From: Saccoglossus kowalevskii
Taxonomy: Eukaryota; Hemichordata; Enteropneusta; Harrimaniidae
DNA: 64,000 nt
Assembly (NCBI RefSeq): GCF_000003605.2
Contig: NW_003109081.1
Coordinates: 316,963 to 380,962, forward strand
Reading direction: 5' to 3'
The position numbers and the translations under genes were made by a program. Every line of letters begins with the position of its first letter. Positions within the stretch are counted from its first letter, which is position 1. The notes beneath the pieces were generated by a model. The model ran no database searches, was not told where the DNA came from, and saw nothing but the letters and a program-made list of their open reading frames with translations. Shown piece by piece: positions 1 to 12,617 of this stretch.

Positions 1-660
1 AGGAGGACAGCCAATCTTCTTCAGCAGCTGGAACTATCCTTTCTTGCTAACGAGGTCAAATGCCTTCGTCAGATCAATAAATGCAATGTAAAGAGGCAAC
101 TCCTGTTCACGGCAAATCATGTCCACTGTCGACCTGTTGGCTCTGAAGCCATACTGCGACTCCGGGTATATCCTTTCGGTGAGGATTAACTGACGCGAAG
201 ACTTTACCCACAATACTCAATTGAGAGATGCCCCTGTAGTTGTTACAGTCACTGCGATCGCCTTTGTTTTTGTAGAGGGTGATGATCTTGGCATTGCGCA
301 TATACTGGGGTACCTCGCCTTCTCTGCAGTGGTGACATAGTAGCGCATGAAGTGTTTTCAACAGGACAGGTTTCCCGCACTTGATGATCTCGGGTGGAAT
401 GCTTTGCCACAGACCAGAGCATCGATTGCCTTGCTGAACTCCTCCGTAGTTGGTTCAGAATCCAACTCCTCCAGAACGGGTAGCTCGTCACGCTTATAGC
501 TGATGAATGTGCTGCGTTTTGCATCAATTATCGACTCCATTTCAGTTATACTGGCTTCAAACCAATCTGCACTTTGTTCCTCAACGCTGTGAGCCTCTTC
601 AAGACGTTCGTTGAACTTCTCGGTTCTTGTCTGGGTAGGCTGTCTTGCTAGGTGTTGAAA
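1..660 (-). mobile_element. Non-LTR retrotransposon (LINE) fragment, reverse-transcriptase region, decayed
   Basis: Read on the minus strand, this stretch encodes pieces of a LINE reverse transcriptase. A linker (ADWFEASITEMESIIDAKRS, then EEFSKAIDAL) is followed by NAKIITLYKNKGDRSDCNNY, the YRGISQLSIVGKVFA block of the RT fingers, and FIDLTKAFD, which carries the first catalytic aspartate (motif A). These strings are typical of the multicopy endonuclease/RT LINEs common in marine invertebrates; I do not assign a clade. The frame is interrupted by several stops and shifts, so this is a dead copy. It runs off the left window edge just after motif A, so the YxDD box and the 3' end are not visible here. 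The right limit near 660 is where recognisable coding similarity stops. Confidence 0.85.
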
Positions 661-734
661 GGGAAATCAAATGCCAACCCCTTTTTTAGAACCCTAAGAT
701 GAAGTCATAACTAATAATACGAGAACCCACTGTG

Positions 735-1178
735 AGAAGGAAATTACTCTCAATGAAGCGTTTCTGACTCTAAATAGTATGACACTGAATAACACCCTGG
801 GTAATGATGGATTATCTGTAGAATTCAATAGACATTTCTGGAACTTGTGGGTAAGTTAGTGGTTGACTTGAACTATGGGTATGAAAATGATGAATTATCC
901 TAATTCTCAGAGACAAAGAGTTATTTTACTTATAGAGAAAAAGGGTTGAGATATTATATACATTAAGAACTGCGACCAATATTTCTCATTATTGTAGATG
1001 CAAAAAGGTTTTGCTAAATGATTAGAAACAATTCTATCACACAAAATACAGGGTGCATTCGTCAGGGAGAGAGACATAAGAGACTGTGTTAGACTGATAG
1101 AGGAAATGCTGTGGTATGCTGAAAATAAATTGCCTGGTGTTTTGATAGAAGTAGACTTTCAGAAAGCATTTGATTTGG
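735..1178 (+). mobile_element. L1/Tx1-like LINE fragment, reverse-transcriptase region, decayed
   Basis: A second, different LINE lies on the opposite strand. The plus-strand translation gives EITLNEAFLTLNSMTLNNTL followed by GNDGLSVEFNRHFW, matching the L1/Tx1-type pattern (SPGxDGLTxEFYKxFW) at the start of the RT domain. Then come LLIEKKG, DIIYIKNC (for DIRYIKNWRPISLL), and an open stretch GAFVRERDIRDCVRLIEEML, WYAENKLPGVLIEV and DFQKAFD, which is RT motif A. In-frame stops and frame changes occur between the blocks. Similarity ends abruptly after motif A near 1178, so palm motifs B-E and the 3' end are missing. That is unusual for a LINE copy, which normally loses its 5' end. Clade assignment is from remembered motif resemblance. 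Confidence 0.78.
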
Positions 1179-3400
1179 ACCTGTGTTACAAAAATGGAAG
1201 ACTGAGTGAACACGGATCGGTTCAATACGGCACTCGGCGTTGATGTACAATTAGGCCTCACGACGTGCAACTCTGGGTGTGTGTTATATTATAAAGTGAT
1301 TAAAAAACGACATGTAGTGACTTGTGTAAATATTGTTGAGCAGTTCAAATATCCCCTATGCGATTCCCAGAAGGTACACTCAAAGCCAAGCAACATACCC
1401 CAAATTCAAGCCAGACAGCGTCACTTATTTTCTTCCGGACAACCAACCAACTAACTCATAACCAGAGAACAAGCCATAAATACAAACCTGATACATATAC
1501 ATAGTACAGTTTGCTGGCACAAGGGTCAGTTCAACACGGCCAGTTCGATGATGAATGTAAATAAAACACAAGCACAGTGTATTCACAAATTGAGGGCGCT
1601 GTACTCACGTACCGTGATGATCATGTTTGTGGAGGACAATATTTAGATAAATCGATAATGTTCGTTGAGGACGCTGTTCACACACATCGACAATATTCAT
1701 TGAACGTACATATTCCGTGTTATGTGATCACGCAACAATTACTAGTAGATCATTTAAACACAAACTCGTAGATTTATTTTAACACTTCTTTAAAACTTTT
1801 TTTATGGAGTTGTATATACAATGAACAAAGACTAGATTCATTTGACTCATGTGATGTGTTGACTCAGAAACACACGAAACATCAAAGAAACCAGATAACT
1901 TTCAAGTTTAACTTCTTGTTTATTCCGCCATTTTCAGTTCTCCAACAGCACTACTTTTTACATATATCAATACACTCGGGTGATCAGATGACATATAACA
2001 GCATTACAAAAGTATGTATTATGACGCATGTAATAAAGTAGTCCCAAAAACGTCACACCATAACATACAAATATATTCCCTCTGATCTCTTCGACAATAT
2101 ATTACATGATTAGGATACTGTGCAATTATCCAGATTCTATATGTGTTTTTTTTCGATTTGTGTATCTTTTATTGAAACACGTAATTTTAAGCAACGTTTA
2201 TGTTACTATCTTTTCTCCGAAAGAAGTAAAGTTAGAAGTGGCTCATGTTATTATAAATCTCAACTGCAGAACTGGCCTCCATTCTATTTCTGAATTCGAT
2301 GCACGAAATCGCCATCTCAAGTCTGGTCGTCCATGCCAGCTACGTCTTTCAATGTTGTTTATTCAGCCTGTTTTACACATCAATGACGAGAAAATACAAG
2401 AAAATTACACATTATATTCTAATTTAGTATTATAAAACGTTAAAATAACCTGAAACTATCTTTCACACTCACGCATGGTAAGGGGCAGTGCGATTAGCGA
2501 AACTCGCCAAATGATGGCGATATACACCAACATCCCTTCAAATTAAATCAAATTGTCCTAGATGTAATCCCAGTGGGATCATTGAAAGCGTATATTTTGG
2601 ATACAAATTCATTATTAAAAAAAAACATCGATTACAGGCGAAATATGACTAATTAAAACAGTTGATCGTAGACTTTCCTCAAGTTGATACAGACTGATTG
2701 CATATGTGTAAAAGGTTTAACAAGAAAGATGATATAAAACAATTTGTAAGAGCACTTTGATTTTGTTCACATCAGGATACAATGAACGTTAATGGACACA
2801 AAGGATATCGTGTTGCACACCTTCATGAAAAAAGAACAATACTTGGCACGTTACTTGGTATATTTCATACACATTTGCGTACACGAAAACAGTTAACCAA
2901 CACATAAGGTTGGTCAATACAATCTCTCGGAAGTGGACGGGTTCAAAGTGAACGCGGCAGATATTGTGTGAGAACACGTTATATCGCCAGTGTAGCAGAA
3001 TTTGGAAAATTACTCAAAATGACGTATGTTTAGAAATGAATAGGTACCTTTTTTATTTTATTTTTTTAAATGTGGTGCCAGAGAAACTGGTTTATGATCT
3101 CGAGTTTTTTTAAAAACAAATCAAATTGAGCACGTCGTTTATTAACTCCGTAATTCACAGACAGTAATAACATGTTTAACTCCAAAATATTTTTTTACAT
3201 ATACATTTTTATTGATAAATTCAATGACTTGGCTACTAATGTGGAACATCATTATACTTATAGTTTCAATTACTATTTTGACATTGATTTCTATCAGTAT
3301 CCCGCTCTTATTTTACCCACTGTCACTTCAATTTTTAAATACTATTGCGCCACCTACGACCAATATGGTAATAAACAATTATTCTCTGCAACTGAGAGAT
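1179..3400. other. Intergenic, no gene seen
   Basis: AT-rich DNA with only short chance ORFs (up to 109 codons at 2106-2435, with no recognisable domain). No repeat or RNA gene recognised. Confidence 0.6.
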
Positions 3401-3810
3401 AAATGAAAATTTGCCTCCCGATGTGACAATTATTCACCGACGCGGGGCCGAAATCTTCATATACCCGAAGGGTACAGTTAGTAATTCTTTTGTCATCACG
3501 TGTACTTGCCAAAATCGTGAGGTGATGTGAATGGCCATGATATCACTGGTAATCTGCGCACCGTCCAACGGCCCTGAACAGTAGTTACGGGTATGTGCTG
3601 TACAAGGGGAATGTCCCCGATATTCTACTTTCAATGTGTTAAGTAACAAAACTGTTTTGAATCTCATATATTCAGCGACCCCGGCCCGCTCACGTTGGTT
3701 TACGTATTACAATTGTGCGCTTCGTTCACGTTGTGATACCAGCCACGTGACTGGAGCGATCTTGTCGGCTACTCGCACAAGTGAAATATCGTTATGGCTT
3801 TCAGCATCTG
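3401..3810 (+). repeat. Dispersed repeat family R1, copy 1
   Basis: This segment shares ordered blocks with 43701-44035 in the same orientation. Shared blocks include AAATGAAAATTTG at the start, CTTTTGTCATC with CTTGNCAANATCGTGA in the middle, and TTGTGCGCTTC with CGATCTTGTC near the end. Spacing differs between copies, as expected of diverged interspersed repeats. I see no terminal inverted repeats or coding potential, so the class is unknown. Ends are approximate. Confidence 0.55.
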
Positions 3811-3910
3811 TATTGGCAACATTGTTCTGTTTTTTGAGTTTGCCAAACTTTTGCGTACTCAGACTTTCAAAATTTTGTATTTCGATAGTCAAATGCGCTG
3901 AAAATTACGA

Positions 3911-3938
3911 ATTATTATTATTATTATTATTATTATTA
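3911..3938. repeat. (ATT)n microsatellite
   Basis: About nine ATT/TTA units in a row, directly after an AAAATTACGA word. Confidence 0.95.
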
Positions 3939-4407
3939 ATATTAATCGCGTAGTAACATTATTACCAGTATTGGGAACAATTTTGTTACTAGTAATTAAT
4001 TTCAGATAACTCTGTTTCTGGGTAGAGAGAGCGCTCCCTGTGTTTGTAGTTTGGATTGTTCATTTGCCACCATCATTTGACCCGCCATTTTTTTAGCTGG
4101 CTACCATTTACTGTAACTCTAAATGTTTCTTTAGTGATGCGCTTAGACGTCTTCCATATTGCAATACGTCATCGTTGTAATTTGCATAGTTACTTCAAAT
4201 TACAATTTATCCCCCGTTCTAGCATCATAGTCATTTGAGAAAAAAAAACTCTCACCTGGTATCATTTATTTACATAGCTGGTCAATACCTGTGGCTTCAT
4301 AGGCTTCGGTTCGTTGGAAATACTATCCCATGACGTCACACGTAGCATTCAGCTCTTCCATCAGTGATATCAGGTATAAGCTTCATACTATCAATTGGCG
4401 ACCCCCA

Positions 4408-4492
4408 GTGTAAAGTAAGTGGAACAGCGACAGCCCATTCATTATTTCTTGTGTAAAGTGAGTGGAACAGCGCCAGTCCATCCACTATTTTT
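4408..4492. repeat. Two-copy tandem repeat, 43-bp unit
   Basis: Two adjacent copies (4408-4450 and 4451-4492) both begin GTGTAAAGTRAGTGGAACAG and continue CGMCAGYCCATYCAYTATTT. The few differences are single-base substitutions. Confidence 0.85.
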
Positions 4493-6627
4493 CATCTCGA
4501 TAAATAATTATAACAGATAAGATATATGTTCATCAAGCTCATGTTCAATCATTATGTAAATAGCTTCATTGTTGATCAAGCTAGGCGATTTAGAAACCGT
4601 ATTATCGTTCTAGATTTGCAATGGTGTGACTACTATATTGGTGTGCGATGGGTTACGTCGTTGTGAACATGGTCAAGTAATTGCCTGTGTTGACTCGCGT
4701 TTATAGCAAATTATACTAAATATTCAGATTTAATAAAGTGACATTGTAACAAGGAAATAACATGTATAAATGATTTATATACAAAATTACAATATAGTTT
4801 AAATGCATACAGTAGAGTACATATCTGTGATATGCGCATGCTCCCTATTTTATATGTACGCACCATATAATGGGGGTATAATGCAAAGGATTTGTTTTCA
4901 TTTCTCCAAGTAACCTACCACACACAGGATTCACATGTACATCACCACACAAACATATTCACACATTCATTTAAACAACAATGAGTCCTCTCCGGCGCCC
5001 TATTGAATGACTCATTGTTTTTAAAATACCAATATCGGAATTAAAATAAATTTAGTTAAATTTGTAGACTTTTTTGTTTTAATGAATTCACTTGCGAATA
5101 GAGGTTTACATTATCGTGTAAAAATGTTAATCTGTGAGGTCCTACAAAATAATCCGATGGCGGTAACATTAAATATTGATCTCAACAGACTGAACTGATC
5201 AGAATTAAACCTGATTAGATACATGAATTACAAATCGGAATATGCAACTGTATGCGAACATTATCTGAATATTATACTTTTTAGGTGATTTGTTTTCCAA
5301 TTTGCTGTTGTTTAACGTGGAACGCCGTCTGCGACAGGAGATGATTAATTCCATGTTCAATATTATCAAACTCTTTTAATTAATACAAATGGCATACGTA
5401 GCTGTAGGAGTTGGAGATATTCGTATGCCTATCTGTCTGTCTGTATGCATGTTTAAAATGCATTATTAGTAGTTTATCTAATCTGAATCTATGTAATGTT
5501 TTTAGGATATTTCCCGTCACAAATGCCATTTCATGTTGATTGTATCGATTTTAGAATGCTTATATGACCACAAAACACTTGCAGATATTAGCAAATTACT
5601 ACTCTAGAATTTCGTTCGTTATCAAGATCAACTCTACTTCGTTGTCGCACTATATTTCGATCAAGGTGAATCATGGTGTCGCGACATGTAAGATCATCCC
5701 ACGCATCATTTACAATTATATCCCCCTCATCAATAAGGTTAATAATCTAGTCAATCCCTACAATTGTCGTCGTAAATGTCAAAGATACGTTATTAACGTT
5801 ATTTTATAATTAATAATATATAGAAGTAAGTAGGGTGGGTTCATCCGTCCGTGCACACCTTCAAATCACATATGACGTCAGTAGAATGACGCCATTTAGC
5901 AAAAACGTGACAATTAAAGAGATATCTATATAATCACACCAACTATACTTTATATTAGAGTTACACCAAGAAACTAAGTAAAACAGCATATCATCTGATT
6001 GTCGGAAATACAGGCATTCCTAAATCCTTAACAGTAATGGATAATATATAACCGCGCGCGTCAATGTGAATGATTCAACTTGATTCAGTGAATTTTGAAT
6101 AAATGTGATTGTATAATATATCGACTGCGACGTGCATAATGCTTTTTGTAGGTATACGTCATCAACCTTGACATTCGAACAATAATTTGTGCAGTTGTGT
6201 TAAAATCACGGTTTATAACTTTGTTTTTATGATAACAATTGGTTATAATAAGTTCGCTTTGTGGAACAGAAGAACATGACAGCCTATCGTATAGCGACAT
6301 ATATTTGTAATTATAATATTATAAATGTGTATATGTCATTATATTATATCATTCAAAGCAAAGCTACCTTAATTAGATTAGGTGATGATTGTAATTAGTG
6401 AATGCTCAAAGGTATGTTCATTTCACGTGAATTTGTAACCAATGTCTAGTAAGATGATCAATCTCGACAGAGATTATTGATTTACATATTCAGTGGGATT
6501 CCTCAAGCGATAGCACCTACGATAAAACTGAAAAGCATTTTAGGTAATCCCGACTTTCTGCTGTTGACCTACGCAACTACTGTGTCGTTTAATTCTGTCT
6601 TAGTATTAACTATTATTAGATACCTGT

Positions 6628-6727
6628 CACCGTAACGCCATAACTTACAGCGTGCCGTAATTTTGCAATATTTTACGGGGTATTTTCATCCTACCATATA
6701 AGGAACTGCGAATTCCAAATATAGAAT
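6628..6727 (+). repeat. Dispersed repeat family R2, copy 1
   Basis: It matches 47261-47346 closely in the same orientation. Both start CACCGTAACGCCATAA and share TTACAGCGTGCC, GGTATTTTCATC, TACCATAT and GCGAATTCCAAATAT. The copy here has about 14 extra bases in the middle. Family unknown; possibly a short nonautonomous element. Confidence 0.8.
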
Positions 6728-8232
6728 GATGCACGTGCGCAAGCGTCCTTTAATAGTAAAAACAAAAATGAAGAATTTCGAACAAAACAAAGAAGTTCAC
6801 CGATTCCGTTCTAATTTGTTATGGGTTTCAGAATTCCCATGAAGTATCCTTGGAAAGAAAAGATGTATATTAATAAGGTTGTTATGAGGATATCTCAAAA
6901 TATGTACCGTCGGTCGATACTCGGTCTTGTTGAGGTACTGCATATTTTGAGGTATCATCGTGATAACCTCATGTTATTATATGTATTATCCAATATTTAA
7001 GTATAATATCATAAACTTTTATACACTTCTTAATCAGTGAACTCCAAGACTCAGTAAAGTTGAATAGTTTTATAGGCTGGAACATTTATACCATTTTATA
7101 AATAATAGGATGATAATTATATTCCCCCTCTGATACTAATATTAACTAATCGCAAGTGCCTACTATACCCGCCACATAATAGCGTATAAAACATCACATA
7201 ATTTAATTAGGATGAAATCAAGCACTTTATGGTGTAATTTTCTACGAGTTGACCTTGAACAACTATTTTTTATTGATCCTCATAGCAAAGATTAAACAGA
7301 TGTAAAAAAAGAAGGAATATATCTGAGAGATTAAAATCAATATAAAAAATGGATGATGTTCTTATGTGGAAGTTACCCCGGGAAATGTCACTCAAATAAT
7401 ATATCTAATATCTTTGCTCTCTTCTCTGTGTCAACTCTCTTTCATTTCTATTATACTTGGCGTTCATAATGCCAGTGCTCATCAGCTTACTTCATAACTA
7501 TATACTCTCAGTGAACTATTGTCGCAATCGAATATACACTCGGAAGGAATGAATAATACTGCCATGCATACATAATTTGTCTGCTGTTCAAGTGCAGCCA
7601 GGTCAATATGAGACTTTACGCGGTACATTTTACGAAAACGTGACATGATTCAAAGCTCGTATACAGTTTGTCTGACCTTTATAGCTCCTAAGAGGACTAA
7701 GGAGGATTACTTCTATTTGATGAACCATTAAAAAGTAAATTACGTCGTTTATTTGCGATGTCATTTGACAAACCTTCCAAGATTTCATTGTCTTAGCTAC
7801 AAAGTAGTGAAACTCATGAATTGCATACCCGGGTATCACCTTGTATCACATGCGGAGATAACTAGAACAATTTAGAACAATTCGATGTATTATGCATCTC
7901 AAAGTTCCTAATATAAAAATAATACTTGTTAGCAGTTAATCAAACATATATAATGTAGCATTTCCTGACACGTATACGTGATCTATCAGCCTGTTTGGAA
8001 AACAGCTCACGTCATATATAGTGCAACCCAATGTCATTGTAAATTGGATATGCGGACGGTGTTAGCTCTTAATGATAGTATGCCTCTAACAAGCACGACA
8101 CACGATAATTTGAATTAGGCGCAACAATGAAAAACACAACACAAATGACAAATTTCCTTTCATCTTTATAAATATTTATGAATTTCACAATTCAAAGGAT
8201 CGATGGAATAATCTTTCTGGTATTGTGTACAA

Positions 8233-8720
8233 ACATATACACTGTGATCTTTGACCGTTTGTCCCTAAAATATCATGTCGTGTTGGTTACATGGATTGTA
8301 TGTGTGCCAAGTTAGAAGTATCTAGCTATTCCTTTTGCAGATCATTATGGAACATAAATCGATAATGTAACCTTGACCTTTTGACTGCGCCCAGGTGCTG
8401 GGAGACACGTGCACGTATAGGGAACACATTTGTCAAGCCTGTAGTTTTTCTTTTTTGTTATATATAACACATACGTAAACTGTGATTCATTTCCTTGTCC
8501 TAAAATTTGGCAAGATCTTGCGACTCGCACATGGAATATGTGCGCTAAATTTGATAGCGCTGTATATTTGTTTGTAGTTATAATATATATCACAAACACA
8601 CATAAACACAAGCTGTGACCTTGATATTTGAATCGTTGTTATCGAAAAGATGTTGTGTCGTGTTGATAACTTTGAGAACATTTGTTTCAAGTTTGAAGTC
8701 CGTACCTAATTTTACCTTCG
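8233..8720. repeat. Diverged internally repeated element with TGACCTTGACC-type words
   Basis: Two related units are visible. One begins CTGTGATCTTTGACC (about 8250) and includes CATGTCGTGTTGGTTAC and CAAGTTAGAAGTATCTAGCT. The other begins CTGTGACCTTGATATTTGA (about 8611) and includes GTGTCGTGTTGATAAC and CAAGTTTGAAGTCCGTACCT. A related piece lies at 35757-35860. Such words are common in interspersed repeats of marine invertebrates as I remember them. The exact family is not assigned. Confidence 0.5.
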
Positions 8721-11700
8721 CGTTATAACACGGACATTCGCCCCTAACACATATACGGTATAACAGTATAAGTAACGCCTTAACACAACATTAAAAAAAA
8801 TGAAACAAAGTACAATCAACATCATATAAAATGTAACTTGCCATGCTTTGGAACATTGAAGGGGATATGTATGGTTATATTAAATTTAATATAAACCATG
8901 TAAACACAGTGACGCTCTTTTTATTATATTATTTACCATTAATCATTGAAAAAATATTATACAAATCTCCTAATGATATCTTCCATATCAATAATGCCTT
9001 AATACCCACAATATTAAGTTTTATTTAATATATACTTATTAGTATGTTTAATAGTAATAGTACTTGATATTGAAGCTGTCAGTGATCAGTAATTTTAATA
9101 GCATATATAGAAAGACACATATATGTTACTGGGTTTCATATAGATTCAATGTCTCAAAAAAACGCAGATGTTGCCAGTCGTATCTCACTTATCAGTCAGT
9201 TTTAAGAGACGATTTAAAATGAATAATAACTGTAGTTGTTAATATTGTTGTTAAATACACATACTTTTTGTTAGTATATACCGCAACTTGTATACCCCAG
9301 TTGTGGCCGGTTTATGCAAAAAACCCTAACTATTTTGGTAAAGTGAACAAATTGCTTGAATAAACGACAACGAATCTTTAATTGAATAAACAGTAAAGAT
9401 TTCCTAAAATCCCTAAATCTTGACTACAAGTAGCAAATCAAGTTTGTTGAACAAATGACAAAGTTAACGTCACTGAGTGTGGGGGCAAATAATGGGTGGG
9501 AGGGAGGGAAACAATTACCGCAATACGTTATATATATATACTAGTATTTCATGGACTGAAAACGCTATTTCTTGCAGTGCAATAGTGACACGCTCTATGA
9601 TACGAGTGCGCCTATAACACTCTTTACATATGCGTTACATAGTGTTGTTTTTATTTTTCAAATATTATTGTGCGTCTGCAAATGCAACATTTTTTATTGG
9701 CTTGAACTATACAAGTATCAAATAACACAACTAGAATAAATGTGTTTTCATTCACCTTGCATCTTTATATATTTAAGTAAATGTTCATATAAAAGTATAA
9801 GAGATACAAGTTATAGTACAATACACATACATTTAAAGAATACCCTGACATTTGGCCATTTCACAACAAATTCATTGTACATGTAATATCTGCGACGCCT
9901 TTAAAATCATCAATATCATATTTAAATGTGCGACAGCAACCGTTGTTAAATATAATTGGCAAATTTGATTCTCCCCCGCATTTTGGCGTTGCGAGCTTTT
10001 TTGTGTCGTTACTTCACAGCGGAAATGTTGATATTTGCAAACTGGTTACAATCGAAATAATTTCATAAACATAGCAAAGCTAATTTAGCGCCGTAAACCC
10101 GATTGCGTTTTATTGATAGACAAAACTTCCGGATTCCCGAGCGAGCAACTGCAGGCGGCAATCATTTGTTGTTGCCGTTTGCGTAATTCAAAAAAAAAAT
10201 GTTTTTCATGCTTTTTTTTTCGAGCCCCGGGTCATAACATTCGTGATTACGCACTATTTCCGTTTTTAGCCGATCTCAATTAACAAAATAAATTCATATA
10301 TCCTCCTGTAAGTTCTACTTCTATAGCACAGAAAACCGACGTTTTAAATTGTCTATTTAACTATGGCTTTTTTAAAATTAAAAACAAAAACCTACTCTCA
10401 ACAAACCAGAACAATCAAGTGCGGCAGCAAAAGAGTTTGATCAATCAATCAAATTCTATGCCATTAGTTTGAATTTCTGATAGTGGCATAATTTATTAAC
10501 ACATCTTATCGTCAACATTCGTCAGTTAACATGGCATAGCGGGATTGTCTTGACTTCCAGCCCAAACCTTTAGGTATCATTTTGCGTAGAAGCAAGGTAC
10601 TACCCGTGATCCACGATAACCCCATAGCGTTTTTCGCGGACGCCATGAATGGATAATTGTTTGCAATACTCCGAACACTGCCCGCTATACGCATCTAAAA
10701 CAAAGCTTAGTAAAAGTCATACTGGCACCAAAATTACTCATGTAGAATGATATCAGCTCAATGCTGATTTTTCTATCTGATTTTATTTGGCATGGTGTAG
10801 CTAGATTGGGAATCTTATGATTAGACTGCTATTGGGGTCAATACTTATCCGTAAGGAAAACACTAATCCGGACGATGATGCAATCGTAAGCACATAAGTA
10901 CGGATTGTCCTTAATACATGGATACGCCTTATCGAAACATGTGTTAAAGATCATTGATAAATGGTTTCAACATGAAGTATTGTAAAGTTATAAATAATGT
11001 TATTTATACCACTCATACAGAAATGTGAGGCACGGTTCTGTAATATAGCACAATTACATAATTACATAGCTGTATTGGTCTTTCTGACAGTTCTGACACG
11101 TAGCTCGGATCTATGCTGCAGTCAGCTACAAGATGGTTTTGAAGGTTACTTCAAAATTAATATAACAATTTCCTTTTAAAACATGGCCTCCACTCATACA
11201 TGCAATACAGTCATTTCAATAAATCACTTTTTCTGATCATCCATATTCGCCTACATGACATCCACTTTGAAATATTGAAGTCAGGTTCCCGCAGATATTA
11301 CCAACAGGATTATTTGAAGTCACCTCAATCTGCGATATGTGGGCAGCGAACCCACTTATAGAAAGGTCTGCTTTAAACAGTGTATACCATTTTAAATCAA
11401 GGGGGAAATATCTTTTCAACTTCGCGCTATTGTATTCATTACATCTTCAGTGTCACAATAATCTTGAACAACGTAATCAGAATTATGTGGTAACATTCGT
11501 TTACATAGTTATTACACTATGACGCTTAGCGCGGACACGGGTTGTGTAGTGGTGAATGACTCCCTCGCTCTCTTCAACATCGTACTGGCCATTTTGAGTA
11601 CAATGTATATTATGCACGACAACGTGTACTTGACAAAGTGATGGTTAATTTCCAGGAATCGAATCTACAATTAAAGTGGAACAAATTGGAGTAGTCATTT

Positions 11701-12544
11701 ATGAAAAGTGTGATTTTAGCTAATACAAAGTAGTGTATAGTGGATTTAACTTCTAAATGTTGTTATCGCTTTGTATTGCGGGACTAACGGATGCGTCCGA
11801 CTGTAGTGATGGGAAATTGGCCAATCTGTTTCTGAAAACACTGTTTGATTGGTTACTGTTTTTTTTTACATTATTCAATGGTTATATGTGTTATTTGGGT
11901 CAGAAAGTAACCACTCCTAGCTGTTATGCGGTTATGGAATCCGTATTGTAATTACCAATTACCTTTAACAAGGTTTCTTTATCCTGATCTACGTTCTGTA
12001 AATAATGGGAGGTATCTGACTATGTCCGATACTTTGATATTACATGAAAATTATTTATAATTGATAACTATCTCCAATGGGACAACAAATGTGTTGTTCC
12101 GTTCTAACGATGACATTATGAACACTGTCGAATTGCCTGTGTTTTGCAAGCATGGTCCGCCGTTATCCGTATTAAAAATTAAAATGTCGTAAGTCATTCC
12201 TAATATCTAATATTTATTAAGCTTTTCGTTAAATGTCAATCTTCAATGGTTCGATGAAAAACGGTATTATGTTTCAGTAAGCAACATAAAATTATTGAAG
12301 GACATTTATTTTAAATTTAAAACGAATTATAGTTTTGAATATTAAAAACTTAATTAATAAACAGTTCTATAGTCAAGATATAAAGAGAATAGAACGCAGC
12401 ATTGCCGCCCTTAAATATATTCTTAAAAATATTTCTTTCTGAATGAAAACAGTTTAACTAACCCGTACCCATTTCATCATGTTATATCTTCATTTTTTAA
12501 ATGTACTTTTATTTGTAATTTCTCTAAATAAAACAAATGGTTTA
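8721..12544. other. Intergenic, no confident gene
   Basis: AT-rich DNA. It includes a G-quadruplex-type motif (9494-9508) and a 60-codon minus-strand ORF at 10512-10694 preceded by an acceptor-like TTTGTTTTAG, discussed as a weak exon candidate. No other structure recognised. Confidence 0.5.
9494..9508 (+). other. G-quadruplex-forming motif
   Basis: GGGTGGGAGGGAGGG: four G3 runs separated by single-base loops, the tightest canonical quadruplex pattern, with another G5 run just upstream (9481-9485). No gene is adjacent. Confidence 0.8.
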
Positions 12545-12578
12545 CGAAGGGCGTTCAATAAATAATGCCCCTGACCCA
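12545..12578 (+). repeat. mariner left terminal inverted repeat
   Basis: Begins CGAAGGGCGTTCAATAAATA. Pairs with 13747-13780 (31 of 34 positions). Confidence 0.95.
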
Positions 12579-12617
12579 TTTCCAATAGCAGGAGATTAAT
12601 GAAACTTGACACAGTTA

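Larger units (their letters stand above)
3939..8232. other. Intergenic, no gene seen
   Basis: AT-rich and gene-free apart from the repeats listed at 4408-4492 and 6628-6727. Isolated CRE-like TGACGTCA words occur at 4331-4338 and 5873-5880, with nothing nearby to regulate. ORFs here are short and unrecognised. Confidence 0.55.

Noticed and set aside
3636-3953. 105-codon plus-strand ORF ending in a leucine run
   Set aside because: The leucine run is the (ATT)n microsatellite and the rest overlaps a dispersed repeat.
4250-4380. Possible 120-bp inverted-repeat element (ACCTGGTATCAT ... GTGATATCAGGT)
   Set aside because: Arms are short and imperfect and no target duplication or second copy was seen.
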